Source: Mycolicibacterium cosmeticum (GTDB taxonomy: Bacteria > Actinomycetota > Actinomycetes > Mycobacteriales > Mycobacteriaceae). From it: a DNA stretch of 64,000 nucleotides. Of this stretch, positions 37,018-45,547 are shown one piece after another. The notes under the pieces are model-generated. The model saw only the letters and a list, made by a program, of their open reading frames with translations, had not been told where the DNA came from and ran no database searches. The stretch's first letter is position 1, and every line of letters starts with the position of its first letter. The stretch covers positions 1,116,001 to 1,180,000 of the forward strand of contig NZ_CCBB010000003.1 of NCBI RefSeq assembly GCF_000613185.1. The letters run 5' to 3'. The position numbers were made by a program, and so were the translations under genes.

Positions 37018-37392
37018 TCAGATGTCCCCGTCCTCGGCCAACACGCGGGACGCGATCCGGAACGCGGTGTTGGCATCGGGCACGCCGCAATAGATGGCCG
37101 TCTGCAGCAGCACCTCCTTGATCTCGCCGACGGTCAGACCGTTGCGCCGGGCGGCGCGCACGTGCATGGCCAGTTCGTCGTGGTGGCCGCGGGCCACCAG
37201 CGCCGTCAACGTGATCAAGGAGCGGCTGCGCCGGTCCAGCCCCGGCCGGGTCCAGATATCGCCCCAGGCGTACCGGGTGATCAGGTCCTGGAAGTCGGCG
37301 GTGAAATCGGTGGTCTGCGCGACCGCGCGGTCCACGTGCGCATCGCCGAGCACCTCGCGGCGCACCGTCATCCCGTCCTCGTAGCTGGTCAT
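37018..37392 (-). CDS. pcaC: 4-carboxymuconolactone decarboxylase PcaC
   Basis: 124 residues from ATG 37392 (ATGA overlap with pcaB), the usual length of free-standing PcaC. AhpD-like fold with ITRYAWGDIWTRPGLDRRSRSLITLTALVA and the downstream GLTVGEIKEVLLQTAIYCGVPDA segment; His residues in ARGHHDELAMHV match the family. It turns gamma-carboxymuconolactone into beta-ketoadipate enol-lactone, the PcaD substrate. It ends the core pcaHGBC set. Confidence 0.93.
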   Translation of the reverse strand: MTSYEDGMTVRREVLGDAHVDRAVAQTTDFTADFQDLITRYAWGDIWTRPGLDRRSRSLITLTALVARGHHDELAMHVRAARRNGLTVGEIKEVLLQTAIYCGVPDANTAFRIASRVLAEDGDI

Positions 37393-38585
37393 GGCTCCTC
37401 TTTCCGGCGGTCGCGGGCCCGGGTCAGCGCCGCGTCGATCAGTAGGTCCGAGGCGCCGAGGTAACCGGCCATGGGCGGTCTGCCCGCCAGCTGCGCCATG
37501 GTGTGTTGTTCGGCGCGGATCCCGGCGGCACCGTCGAGGTTGGCTCGGGCGCGGTCGGCCTGCACCCGCAGGCCGGCGAGCAGCTCCGCGGTCTGCGCAC
37601 CGGCGACGACGGTGCGCCTGGTCAGCGTGGCCAGCGTCGCCCACTCGGCATGCCAGCCGCCGTCGGCGCGTTCGTCCACGCTCGCCGCCGCCGCGGTGTG
37701 CAGGGTGGCGCCGAGGGCGGGTGCGGTCAGTGCGGCGCGGCGTATCAAGACGGTCAGCACGGGATTGTTCTTGTGCGGCATGGTCGATGAGCCACCCCCG
37801 GAGCCCTCGGCCAGTTCCCCGGCGCGCACGCCGGCGGCGACGTCGTTGGCGATGTGGCCCCAGGCGTCGGAGCAGCCCACCAGCGCGTCGGCGGTGCGGG
37901 TGATGGGCGACCGGGTGGTGTGCCACGGTGGGGCCGGTGCCAGGCCGAGCGCGGTGGCCCAGCGTTCGGCCAGGGCGACGGCGGCCCGCGGTGACCCGGT
38001 GAGTTCGGTGGTGGCGGCCAGGGTGCCCGCGGCGCCGCCGGCCGAAACGGCCGGTGCGGCAGTGGCATCCAGGGCGTCCGCGGCGTCGAGGACGCCCGTC
38101 AGCCAGACGGCGAACTTGCGGCCGGCCGTTCCGGGCAGCGCGGCCTGGGTGAGCGTGCGGGTCAGCATCGGCGTGTGCCGGTGCGTTTCGACGAGGTCGA
38201 CGAGCGTGCGGGTCTGCGTGCCGAGCCGATGCCGGATCTCGGTCAGAGCATCGCGCAGGCACAGCATCAGCGCGGTGTCGAGCACGTCCTGACTGGTCAG
38301 TCCGCGGTGCAGCCATCGGGCCGATTCGGCGCCGGTGCGCGACCGCAGCAGTTTCACCAGTCCGGTGACCGGATTGCCGTCGGCTTCCGCGCCGGCGGCG
38401 ATACCGGCCAGATCGGCGTCACCGGCCAGCTCGTCGAGATCGGCGGCCGCGTTCGGCGGTGCGATGCCGGCCTCGACAAGGGTTGCCAGCCAGGCATTCT
38501 CGGCCATCACCAGCGCAGCGAGGAACGCCCGCTGACTCATCAGGGCCCCGGCGCGGTGATCACCGGGCCAGAACAGATCGCTCAC
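37389..38585 (-). CDS. pcaB: 3-carboxy-cis,cis-muconate cycloisomerase PcaB
   Basis: 398 residues from GTG 38585, overlapping the pcaG stop; the protein then begins SDLFWPGDHRAGALMS, which is the typical PcaB N-terminus. An internal Met at SQRAF would be 15 residues shorter. It belongs to the fumarase/aspartase superfamily with the signature GSSTMPHKNNP near residue 265. It cyclises beta-carboxymuconate to gamma-carboxymuconolactone. Its C-terminus is a little shorter than in proteobacterial PcaB. Confidence 0.93.
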   Translation of the reverse strand: MSDLFWPGDHRAGALMSQRAFLAALVMAENAWLATLVEAGIAPPNAAADLDELAGDADLAGIAAGAEADGNPVTGLVKLLRSRTGAESARWLHRGLTSQDVLDTALMLCLRDALTEIRHRLGTQTRTLVDLVETHRHTPMLTRTLTQAALPGTAGRKFAVWLTGVLDAADALDATAAPAVSAGGAAGTLAATTELTGSPRAAVALAERWATALGLAPAPPWHTTRSPITRTADALVGCSDAWGHIANDVAAGVRAGELAEGSGGGSSTMPHKNNPVLTVLIRRAALTAPALGATLHTAAAASVDERADGGWHAEWATLATLTRRTVVAGAQTAELLAGLRVQADRARANLDGAAGIRAEQHTMAQLAGRPPMAGYLGASDLLIDAALTRARDRRKEEP

Positions 38586-39121
38586 TGGCCCGGGAAGCGC
38601 AGGAACACCGTCTCGTGCTCGCCCTGCAGGCTGATGTCGAACCGGAGCCCGGTGTCGTCCCGCCGTGCGATCAGAGTGTCGCGGCGCTCGGCGGGCAGAC
38701 TGTCCAGCAGCGCGTCCGATCCCGGACCGGGGACGTAGGCGCGGGTGAAGAGCCGGTTGAGCAGTCCCCGTGCGAACACCGTCACGGCGATGAACGGCCG
38801 GCGGCCGGGATCGGTAGCGCCCGGCTCGACGGTGGTGAAGCTGTAATGCCCGTCGTCGCCGGTGGACACCCGTCCCCACCCGGTGAAGGTCCAGCCGTCG
38901 CGGTGCAGCGATCCGGTCTGCTGGGGTACCGCGCCCGCACCATCGGCCTGCCAGATCTCCAGCATGGCGTCGGGCACCGGCTTGCCGGCCCCGTCGGTGA
39001 CCACGCCGTGGAACCGGATGGATCCCGGAACGCCCGGCGGCACAAGCTCATTACCGCGTTTGAAGGGCAGTGCGTAGCCGTAGAACGGGCCGATGGTCTG
39101 GCCGGGGGTGGCGGTGAGCAT
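38582..39121 (-). CDS. pcaG: Protocatechuate 3,4-dioxygenase alpha subunit
   Basis: 179 residues from ATG 39121. Intradiol dioxygenase fold opening TATPGQTIGPFYGYALPF, with GVVTDGAGKPVPDAMLEIWQADGAG and TGWGRVSTGDDGHYSFTTVEPGA. The alpha chain supports but does not hold the catalytic iron. It pairs with PcaH, which is encoded directly upstream with no gap, to open the protocatechuate ring to beta-carboxymuconate. Confidence 0.94.
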   Translation of the reverse strand: MLTATPGQTIGPFYGYALPFKRGNELVPPGVPGSIRFHGVVTDGAGKPVPDAMLEIWQADGAGAVPQQTGSLHRDGWTFTGWGRVSTGDDGHYSFTTVEPGATDPGRRPFIAVTVFARGLLNRLFTRAYVPGPGSDALLDSLPAERRDTLIARRDDTGLRFDISLQGEHETVFLRFPGQ

Positions 39122-39886
39122 CTAGTTCTCCTCGAAATGGGTGCGCTGCGCACCGGTCAGCACGATGTCCCAGCGATACCCGGTGGACCACTCGTGCGTG
39201 GTGACATCGTGATCGTAGGTGGCGACGAGGCGGTCGCGGGCCTTCTGATCGGTGATCGACTGGTAGATCGGATCGAGCGCGAACAGCGGGTCCCCCGGGA
39301 AGTACATCTGGGTGATCATCCGCTGGGTGAAATCCGTTCCGAAGAGCGAGAAGTGGATGTGTGCGGGCCGCCACGCGTTGTGGTGGTTCTTCCACGGGTA
39401 GGGCCCGGGCTTGATGGTGGTGAAGCGGTAGGTGCCGTCGTCGTCGGTCAGGCAGCGGCCGACCCCGGTGAAATTGGGATCCAGCGGTGCGCGGTGCTGG
39501 TCGCGTTTGTGGATGTAACGGCCGGCCGAATTGGCCTGCCAGATTTCGACGAGCTGGCGGCGCACCGGGCGGCCGGCGCCGTCGACGATGCGTCCGGTCA
39601 CCACGATGCGCTCGCCGATCGGATCGCCGTGATGCTGGATGGTCAGGTCGGCCTCCAGCGGGTGCACGTCGCGTTCCCCGAAGGCCGGTGACCACAATTC
39701 GACGGTCTCCGGGTCGGCGTGGTGCAGATCCTTGGTGGGATGGCGCAACACGCTGCTGCGGTAGGGGGCGTAGTCCAGCCGCGGCTGCGTCCGGCCGGCT
39801 CCGTCGCGTGCCAGGGCGGCCATCTCGGCGTTGATCTGGGTCTGGCTGCCCGTGCCGCTGTCGGGGTTGGTCTCGATCACCGTCAC
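39122..39886 (-). CDS. pcaH: Protocatechuate 3,4-dioxygenase beta subunit
   Basis: 254 residues from GTG 39886, overlapping the MFS stop codon (GTGA); GTG 39880 is a second choice. The non-haem Fe(III) ligands are visible as Tyr in SAGRYIH, Tyr in GPYPWKN, and the His pair in RPAHIHFSLFG. VEIWQANSAGRY and GRCLTDDDGTYRFTTIKPG are typical of the beta chain. It catalyses intradiol cleavage with O2 together with PcaG. N-terminal residues 1-45 are the family arm domain. Confidence 0.94.
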   Translation of the reverse strand: MTVIETNPDSGTGSQTQINAEMAALARDGAGRTQPRLDYAPYRSSVLRHPTKDLHHADPETVELWSPAFGERDVHPLEADLTIQHHGDPIGERIVVTGRIVDGAGRPVRRQLVEIWQANSAGRYIHKRDQHRAPLDPNFTGVGRCLTDDDGTYRFTTIKPGPYPWKNHHNAWRPAHIHFSLFGTDFTQRMITQMYFPGDPLFALDPIYQSITDQKARDRLVATYDHDVTTHEWSTGYRWDIVLTGAQRTHFEEN

Positions 39887-41193
39887 GACGCGCTCCCCAG
39901 CCGTTCGGTCGGCACGTCGCGGGTTTCCCGCGCGGTCAGCGCCGACGCCGCGGCGATTACGCAGACCACGCCGGTGAAGACGCTGATCACCACCCAGCCG
40001 CCTTCGCGCACACCGCCCAGCGCGGTGACGATGCTCGGTGCGAAACCGGCCACCAGGAAGCCCAATTGGGTGCCGATCGCCACTCCGGAGAAGCGCACCG
40101 GGGTGGCGAACATCTCGCCGTAGAAGGCCGGCCACACCGCATTGGCCGCGGCATAACCGAAGGAGAAGGTGGCCACCGCGAGTGCGAAGGTCAGCAGTTG
40201 GTTACCCGAACTCATCGACAACATGTAGAAGGGCATCAGCACCGCCGAGGACAGCGCGCCGTACACGAACACCGGCTTGCGGCCGATCCGGTCGGCCAGC
40301 TTGCCGAACAGCGGCTGGGTGGCCAGGGCGAACACGTTGGCCACCACCACCAGCCACAGCGTGATGTCGGCGGGCAGGCCGACCTTCTTGCCGTAGGCGA
40401 TGGCCAGGTTGCTGAAGACGGTGGACACCGCGGCGATGAACGCGCAGAAGATGACCCGCAGCACGTCGGCCCAGTGGTTGCGCAGCAGCGGGATCAGTGG
40501 CATGCGGGCGATGGTGCCCGCGGCCTTGGCCTCGGTGAACTGCGGTGTCTCGTGCAGTCGGCGGCGGATGAAGTAGGCCACCACGACCACCACCGCGCTG
40601 AGCCAGAACGGCACCCGCCAGGCCCAGGTGTACTTCACCTCGTCGGGCAGCGACACGAACGGGATGAGCACCAGTGAGGCCAGGATCAGGCCGCCCTGGG
40701 TGCCGGTCAGCGTCCAGGACGTGTAGTACGCGCGCTGGTGGTCGGGGGAGTGTTCCAGGGTCAGCGAGCTGGCACCGGCCTGCTCGCCGGCCGCCGAAAA
40801 GCCTTGCATCAGACGGCAGATCACCAGCAGCGCCGGGGCGGCCCAGCCGATGGTGGCGAAGCCGGGCAGGCAGCCGATGAGGAAGGTGGAGACGCCCATG
40901 AGCACCAGGGTGAACATCAGCACGCGCTGGCGGCCGATGCGGTCACCGAAGTGGCCGAGGATGAGGGCACCCACCGGCCGCGCGACATAGGCGAAGCCGA
41001 AGGTGGCGAACGACATGACCAGCGCCGCTTCCTCGCCGGACGGGAAGAACACGTGCGGGAAGATCAGCGCCGCGGCCGAGCCGAACAGGAAGAAGTCGTA
41101 GTACTCGACGGCACTGCCCATGAAACTGGCCAGGGCGGCCCGTCGTGGGGTGCGGGCCGTGGCGGCCTCGGGTGGTTGCGTGGTGGTGGCCAT
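39883..41193 (-). CDS. MFS transporter of the metabolite:H+ symporter family
   Basis: 436 residues from ATG 41193, about 12 membrane helices. It carries the sugar-porter/MHS-type motif GHFGDRIGRQRVL after helix 2 and KLADRIGRKPVF after helix 8, with RLMQGFSAAGEQAGASSL in helix 4. It is close to ShiA/PcaT-type proton symporters for organic acids. Its place between the quinate/shikimate dehydrogenase and pcaH makes shikimate, quinate or protocatechuate uptake likely. It overlaps pcaH by 4 bases. Confidence 0.88.
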   Translation of the reverse strand: MATTTQPPEAATARTPRRAALASFMGSAVEYYDFFLFGSAAALIFPHVFFPSGEEAALVMSFATFGFAYVARPVGALILGHFGDRIGRQRVLMFTLVLMGVSTFLIGCLPGFATIGWAAPALLVICRLMQGFSAAGEQAGASSLTLEHSPDHQRAYYTSWTLTGTQGGLILASLVLIPFVSLPDEVKYTWAWRVPFWLSAVVVVVAYFIRRRLHETPQFTEAKAAGTIARMPLIPLLRNHWADVLRVIFCAFIAAVSTVFSNLAIAYGKKVGLPADITLWLVVVANVFALATQPLFGKLADRIGRKPVFVYGALSSAVLMPFYMLSMSSGNQLLTFALAVATFSFGYAAANAVWPAFYGEMFATPVRFSGVAIGTQLGFLVAGFAPSIVTALGGVREGGWVVISVFTGVVCVIAAASALTARETRDVPTERLGSAS

Positions 41194-41231
41194 GGTTCTC
41201 CTTTGAACGAATTATGTTGGGCTGCTCTGGC

Positions 41232-42092
41232 TTAGCCGACGAGTTTGCGGAAATGGGCCGACATCCGGCCGGCGTCCGGGCTGATCCCGGTGATCAGGGC
41301 GAAGGCGTCGACCGCCTGGTGCACGGCCATGTGGCCGCCGTCGAGGGTGCGGCAGCCGGCCTGCCGGGCCGCCCGCAGCAGCGCGGTGTCCAGTGGGCGG
41401 TAGACGATGTCGGCCACCCACATCCGCGGGTGCAGCAGCGCGGGATCGAAGGCGATGCCCGGGTGCTGGGCCATACCGGTGGGCGTGGCGTGCACGACGC
41501 CGTCGGCCTCGGGCAGCAGCACCGCCAGTTTGTCGAACGACGACGCGTCGATGTGGGCCAGCGGGTGCCGCGCCGCCAGGTCGGCGGCCAGTGCGGTGGC
41601 CCGGTCGGGATCAAGGTCCACCACGGTCAGGTGGCCGGCGCCGAGCCGCAACAGTGCGGCGGCCACCGCGGTGCCCGCGCCGCCGGCGCCGAGCAGCACC
41701 ACCCGACCGGTGTCGGCGCCCGGCAGGCCCTCGCCGAACCCGTGGGCGAAACCGGTGATATCGGTGTTGTGCCCGAAGGCTTTTCCGTCGCGGAACAGCA
41801 CGGTGTTCACCGCACCCAGTTCGCGGGCGGTGTCCTCGATGTCGTCGAGGTGCTCCAGGACGAGTTGTTTGCAGGGGTGGGTGATGTTGAGTGCGTCGTA
41901 GCCCAGCGTCCGGGCCCACTGCAGAAGGTCCCCGACGCGGCCGGGAGGTAGGCCCAGCGCGTCGAGGTCGAGGGTGCGGTAGACGTAGTCCAGGCCGTGG
42001 GCCCGGCCCTCGGCCATGTGCAGCGCCGGGGTCAGCGACGGGCCGACGCCGGTGCCGACCAGCCCGACGAGATAGGGGTGCGGTGAGGGCAT
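41232..42092 (-). CDS. qsuD: Quinate/shikimate dehydrogenase (catabolic, QsuD-like)
   Basis: 286 residues from ATG 42092, with AAGGAG about 12 bases upstream. Shikimate dehydrogenase fold: substrate residues in PSLTPALHM and the catalytic Lys in ITHPCKQ, the Asp in GHNTDITGF, and the dinucleotide motif GAGGAGTAVA near residue 130. The residue after strand 2 of the Rossmann fold is Asp (VVDLDPDRA), which favours NAD+ over NADP+ and so a catabolic role. It oxidises quinate to 3-dehydroquinate and/or shikimate to 3-dehydroshikimate. First gene of the leftward operon under the TetR-type promoter. Confidence 0.88.
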   Translation of the reverse strand: MPSPHPYLVGLVGTGVGPSLTPALHMAEGRAHGLDYVYRTLDLDALGLPPGRVGDLLQWARTLGYDALNITHPCKQLVLEHLDDIEDTARELGAVNTVLFRDGKAFGHNTDITGFAHGFGEGLPGADTGRVVLLGAGGAGTAVAAALLRLGAGHLTVVDLDPDRATALAADLAARHPLAHIDASSFDKLAVLLPEADGVVHATPTGMAQHPGIAFDPALLHPRMWVADIVYRPLDTALLRAARQAGCRTLDGGHMAVHQAVDAFALITGISPDAGRMSAHFRKLVG

Positions 42093-42110
42093 CGGCCCGT
42101 GCTCCTTAAT

Positions 42111-42128
42111 GTACGAACTAGTACGTAC
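42111..42128. promoter_or_regulatory. Probable TetR operator of the quinate operon
   Basis: The 18-base near-palindrome GTACGAACTAGTACGTAC matches its own reverse complement except at one symmetric pair. It overlaps the predicted transcription start of the leftward operon, where a repressor would block it. The TetR gene lies 63 bases away. A weaker relative (10 of 18 positions) is at 42888-42905 before quiC. Confidence 0.68.
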
Positions 42129-42132
42129 GCAA

Positions 42133-42162
42133 AGTAGAGCACTGTGGTGCGCGTCGCGTCAA
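42133..42162 (-). promoter_or_regulatory. Promoter of the quinate-pca operon
   Basis: Minus strand: TTGACG (42162-42157), 18-base spacer, TCTACT (42138-42133). The start point falls near 42126, inside the palindrome at 42111-42128. It would drive qsuD, the transporter, pcaHGBC and probably the downstream genes. Confidence 0.55.
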
Positions 42163-42190
42163 GCAGTGAGTGTGAGGCGGGTCTCGTCGC

Positions 42191-42835
42191 TCAGGGGCGG
42201 CTGGTCAGCCAGCCGACGACGACATCGCCCAGCATCCGGCGCAGGTGTGCGCGCCGCGATGTCTCGGTCAGGTCGGTGTCGAAGAGGAAGCCGAACGTGT
42301 ACTGGTTGGCGACCTGGAACACGCAATAGGAGCTGATCACCAGGTGTACGTCCAAGGCGTCGACGTCGTCGCGGAACGCGCCGGCGGCGCGGCCGTCGCG
42401 CAGGATCTCGTCCAGCAGGGAAGTGGCGGGCTGGGACAGATCTCGCAGGTCAGCGAGTTGTTTGATGAATTCGCCGCGGTGGATGTTCTCGATCGACACC
42501 AGTCTGATGAACGCATCGTGGGCGATGTGGTGGTCGAAGGTCACCTCGGCCAGCCGGCGAATGGCCTCCACGGGATTGGCGTGGTCGACCCGCAATTTCT
42601 GCTCGGCTTCCCGGATGCCGCGGTAGGCGTGCTCCAGAACGGCCAGGTAGAGCTGCTCTTTGCCGCCGAAGTAGTAGTAGATCATCCGTTTGGTGGTGCT
42701 GGTGCGTTCGGCGATCTCGTCCACCCGCGCGCCCGAGTAGCCGGACTCGGCGAACACCTCGGTGGCCACCGCCAGCAGTTCGGCGCGGGTGCGCTCGGCA
42801 TCGCGCTGAAGTTCGGCTTTGGGCTTGGCGGCCAT
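42191..42835 (-). CDS. TetR-family regulator of the quinate/protocatechuate genes
   Basis: 214 residues from ATG 42835. The N-terminal helix-turn-helix is clear (AERTRAELLAVATEVFAESGYSGARVDEIAERTSTTKRMIYYYFGGKEQLYLAVL); the ligand-binding domain fills the rest and has a Cys (SSYCVFQV). It lies between qsuD and quiC and is divergent from quiC, with a palindromic operator at the qsuD promoter. In Corynebacterium the equivalent genes are controlled by a LysR protein (QsuR), so a TetR regulator is a different solution. A pathway intermediate such as protocatechuate or dehydroshikimate is the likely inducer. Confidence 0.86.
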   Translation of the reverse strand: MAAKPKAELQRDAERTRAELLAVATEVFAESGYSGARVDEIAERTSTTKRMIYYYFGGKEQLYLAVLEHAYRGIREAEQKLRVDHANPVEAIRRLAEVTFDHHIAHDAFIRLVSIENIHRGEFIKQLADLRDLSQPATSLLDEILRDGRAAGAFRDDVDALDVHLVISSYCVFQVANQYTFGFLFDTDLTETSRRAHLRRMLGDVVVGWLTSRP

Positions 42836-42942
42836 GACGGCTGAGCTTACCGAGGGTGCGCCCCGCGGCGGCGCACCGCTTCCGCGGCAATTAACTGTTT
42901 GGTACATTGACAGACGGAGTGGCCCCCGTCACAGGAGGAATG

Positions 42943-44727
42943 ATGAAGACGTCGATCGCCACGGTCTCGCTGTCCGGCTCGCTCGTGGAGAAGCTGCACG
43001 CCTGCGCGGCCGCCGGCTTCGACGGGGTCGAGATCTTCGAGCCCGACCTAATCGCCGGTGATCACTCCCCGGAGGAGATCCGCCAGCTGGCCCGCCGGCT
43101 CGGCCTGTCACTGGACCTGTATCAGCCGTTACGCGATCTGGAGGGTGTCGACGAAACCGTCTTCGCCGACAACCTGCGCCGGGCCGGGGCCACCTTCGCC
43201 ACCGCACGCCGGCTCGGCATCGACACCGTGCTGGTGTGTTCCAACGTGGCGACGGCGACCGTCGACTCCGACGAGGTGTCGGCAGCCCAGCTGCGCCGCA
43301 TCGGTGAACTGGCCGCCGGTTACGGCATCCGGATCGCGTTCGAGGCGCTGGCGTGGGGTCGCTACATCGACGACTACCGCCGCGCGTGGCGGGTGGTCGA
43401 GCTGGCCGCGCACCCGAATGTCGGTGTGTGCCTTGACAGTTTCCATGTGCTCTCCCGCGGGCACGATCCATCGGAGATCGAACGGATCCCGGGCGAGAAG
43501 ATCTTCTATCTGCAGCTGGCCGACGCACCGGCGCTCAGCATGGACGTGCTGTCCTGGAGCCGGCACCACCGGTTGTTCCCCGGCGAGGGCTCCTTCGATC
43601 TGGCCGGGTTCGTGCGGCACACCCTGGCCGCCGGCTACACCGGGCCGCTGTCCCTGGAGGTCTTCAACGACACGTTCCGCCAGACCGATCCCGGGCACAC
43701 GGCGGTGCACGCGCTGCGCTCGCTGGTGTGGCTGCACGATCAGGTGTCGCACACCCTGACCGATGCGAAACCGCCGACCGGCTTCGACTTCGTCGAGATC
43801 AAGGCCGAGGACACCAGCGAGGTCGAGGTGCTGCTGCAGCGGCTGGGCTTCACCCCGCGCGGCCGGCACCGCAGCAAGCCGGTCTCGTTGTGGTCGGCCG
43901 GCGCCGCCCGGGTGGTGCTCAACGAGCAGCAGGCTCGCGATCAGCTGCCCCACGTGGCGGCGATCGGGCTGCAGGTACCCGACACCGAGGCCACCTCCCG
44001 GCGGGCGGCCGAACTGATGGCGCCCGCCGCGTACCGGCGCACCTACGCCGCCGAGCAACCGTTCGGTGCCACCGTCGCGCCCGACGGCACCCAGTTCTTC
44101 TGGGCGTCCTCGGCAGCGGCCGAGCCGGCCTGGGTCACCGAGTTCGAGGGCGGCCTGCCCGACGCCGGCCCGCACCTGGTGATCGACCACGTCAACCTCA
44201 CCCAGCCCTGGCAGACCGCGGAGGACGCGGTGCTCTTCCTGACCAGTGTCTTCGGTCTGAGCGCCGGCGAGCCCGCCGAGGTGCCCGGCCCCAAGGGGTT
44301 GGTGCGCAGCCAGGTCATGCACAACGCCGACAAGTCGGTCCGGCTGCCGCTGAACGTCGCGCCGCACATCATGGACGACGCCGGCCTGCCCCAGCACATC
44401 GCCTTCGCCTGCGCCGACGTCCGCGCGCTGGCTCGCACCGCCCGAGCGGCCGGCCTGCAGTTCCTGGCCATCCCGGACAACTATTACGACTATTTGTCCG
44501 GCCGGTTCGGCTTGGCCGACGACGCCGTCGCCGAACTGCGGGAGCTCAACCTGCTCTACGACCGGGCGTCCAGCGGTGCCGAGTTCGTCCACTTCTACAC
44601 CAGCACCGTCGGCACGGTGTTCCTGGAGTTCGTGCAGCGTGTCGGTGGCTACGACGGCTACGGCACCGACAATGCCCCGGTGCGCCTTGCCGCCCAGCGG
44701 GGGCGTCTCGGTACCGTACGGTCGTGA
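42943..44727 (+). CDS. quiC: 3-dehydroshikimate dehydratase with HPPD-like domain (QuiC/QsuB type)
   Basis: 594 residues from ATG 42943, with AGGAGG at 42933-42938; ATG 42940 is too close to it. With this start the metal ligands fall at Glu134, Asp165, Gln191 and Glu239, exactly the positions I recall for QuiC1, which supports both start and function. The N-terminal TIM barrel (1-270) dehydrates 3-dehydroshikimate to protocatechuate. The C-terminal half (about 285-594) is a 4-hydroxyphenylpyruvate dioxygenase-like VOC domain with VIDHVN, LPQHIAF and FLEFVQR as metal-binding triad; its role in these fusions is thought to be structural or regulatory. It overlaps aroQ by 4 bases. Confidence 0.94.
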   Translation: MKTSIATVSLSGSLVEKLHACAAAGFDGVEIFEPDLIAGDHSPEEIRQLARRLGLSLDLYQPLRDLEGVDETVFADNLRRAGATFATARRLGIDTVLVCSNVATATVDSDEVSAAQLRRIGELAAGYGIRIAFEALAWGRYIDDYRRAWRVVELAAHPNVGVCLDSFHVLSRGHDPSEIERIPGEKIFYLQLADAPALSMDVLSWSRHHRLFPGEGSFDLAGFVRHTLAAGYTGPLSLEVFNDTFRQTDPGHTAVHALRSLVWLHDQVSHTLTDAKPPTGFDFVEIKAEDTSEVEVLLQRLGFTPRGRHRSKPVSLWSAGAARVVLNEQQARDQLPHVAAIGLQVPDTEATSRRAAELMAPAAYRRTYAAEQPFGATVAPDGTQFFWASSAAAEPAWVTEFEGGLPDAGPHLVIDHVNLTQPWQTAEDAVLFLTSVFGLSAGEPAEVPGPKGLVRSQVMHNADKSVRLPLNVAPHIMDDAGLPQHIAFACADVRALARTARAAGLQFLAIPDNYYDYLSGRFGLADDAVAELRELNLLYDRASSGAEFVHFYTSTVGTVFLEFVQRVGGYDGYGTDNAPVRLAAQRGRLGTVRS

Positions 44728-45164
44728 CCGAACGCGTAGTGCTGCTCGTCAACGGGCCCAACCTCAACCTGCTGGGCACCCGCCAGCCCGAGGTGTACGG
44801 CGCCACCACGCTGGCCGAGATCGAGGCCGCCGTGACCGCGCTCGCCGCCGAGTTCGGCCTGGCCGTGCGCGCCGTGCAGAGCAATCACGAGGGCGTGCTG
44901 ATCGACGCCATCCACGCCGCCCGCGGCGAATGCGCCGGCATCATCATCAATCCCGGTGCCTACAGCCACACCTCGATCGCCATCCGCGACGCGCTGTCCT
45001 CGGTCGATCTGCCGGTGGTGGAGGTGCACCTGAGCAACATCCACGCCCGCGAGGAGTTCCGGCATCACTCGTTCGTCTCCGCTGTCGCCGACGCGGTGAT
45101 CGCCGGGGCCGGCCCGGCCGGCTACGAGTACGCGGTGCGCCACCTGGCGGCGAAGTTCGCATGA
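44724..45164 (+). CDS. aroQ: Type II 3-dehydroquinate dehydratase (catabolic copy likely)
   Basis: 146 residues from GTG 44724 (GTGA overlap with quiC). Motifs of the type II enzyme: NGPNLNLLGTRQPEVYG (catalytic Tyr and Arg loop), NPGAYSHTSIAIRDAL and EVHLSNIHAREEFRHHS. It interconverts 3-dehydroquinate and 3-dehydroshikimate. Mycobacteria carry a biosynthetic aroQ beside aroB elsewhere, so this operon copy probably serves quinate breakdown, as qsuC does in Corynebacterium. It overlaps the next gene by 4 bases. Confidence 0.93.
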   Translation: MTERVVLLVNGPNLNLLGTRQPEVYGATTLAEIEAAVTALAAEFGLAVRAVQSNHEGVLIDAIHAARGECAGIIINPGAYSHTSIAIRDALSSVDLPVVEVHLSNIHAREEFRHHSFVSAVADAVIAGAGPAGYEYAVRHLAAKFA

Positions 45165-45547
45165 GCCTGCAACCCCCGATCGTCCGCTACGCCGGATTCC
45201 TGGTGGCCGCCGAGGCCGTGGCCGCCCTCGCGGTGGCCGTCGTGCTCGCGGTGCTGGCGACCGGCGGGACCGACAAGCACACCCAGGGTTTCAACGCCTA
45301 CGGCACCGCGGGCTGGTTCGCCATCATGGGGTGCGGTCTGCTCGCGGGCGGGTGGGCTCTGATCACCGGCAGGCGGTGGGGCCGCGGTATCGGTGTCTTC
45401 GCCAACCTGCTGCTGCTCGGGGTGGCGTGGTACCTGTTCACCTCACACCAGGCGGCCTACGGGATCGCCGTCGTGCTGCTGGCCGTGCTCACGCTGGGCA
45501 TGCTGCTCAGCCCGTCGGCCGTGCACTGGACCACCGAACGGGACTAG
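45161..45547 (+). CDS. Small four-helix membrane protein (Rv3217c-like)
   Basis: 128 residues from ATG 45161 (ATGA overlap with aroQ). Four hydrophobic helices are evident: about 12-32, 48-66, 75-92 and 97-114, with a positive GRRWGRG loop between helices 2 and 3. No motif gives a function. In M. tuberculosis a protein of this kind is encoded beside entC, so this gene belongs to the core block and marks the right edge of the catabolic island. It converges with the GNAT gene and their 3' ends overlap by 4 bases. Confidence 0.75.
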   Translation: MSLQPPIVRYAGFLVAAEAVAALAVAVVLAVLATGGTDKHTQGFNAYGTAGWFAIMGCGLLAGGWALITGRRWGRGIGVFANLLLLGVAWYLFTSHQAAYGIAVVLLAVLTLGMLLSPSAVHWTTERD

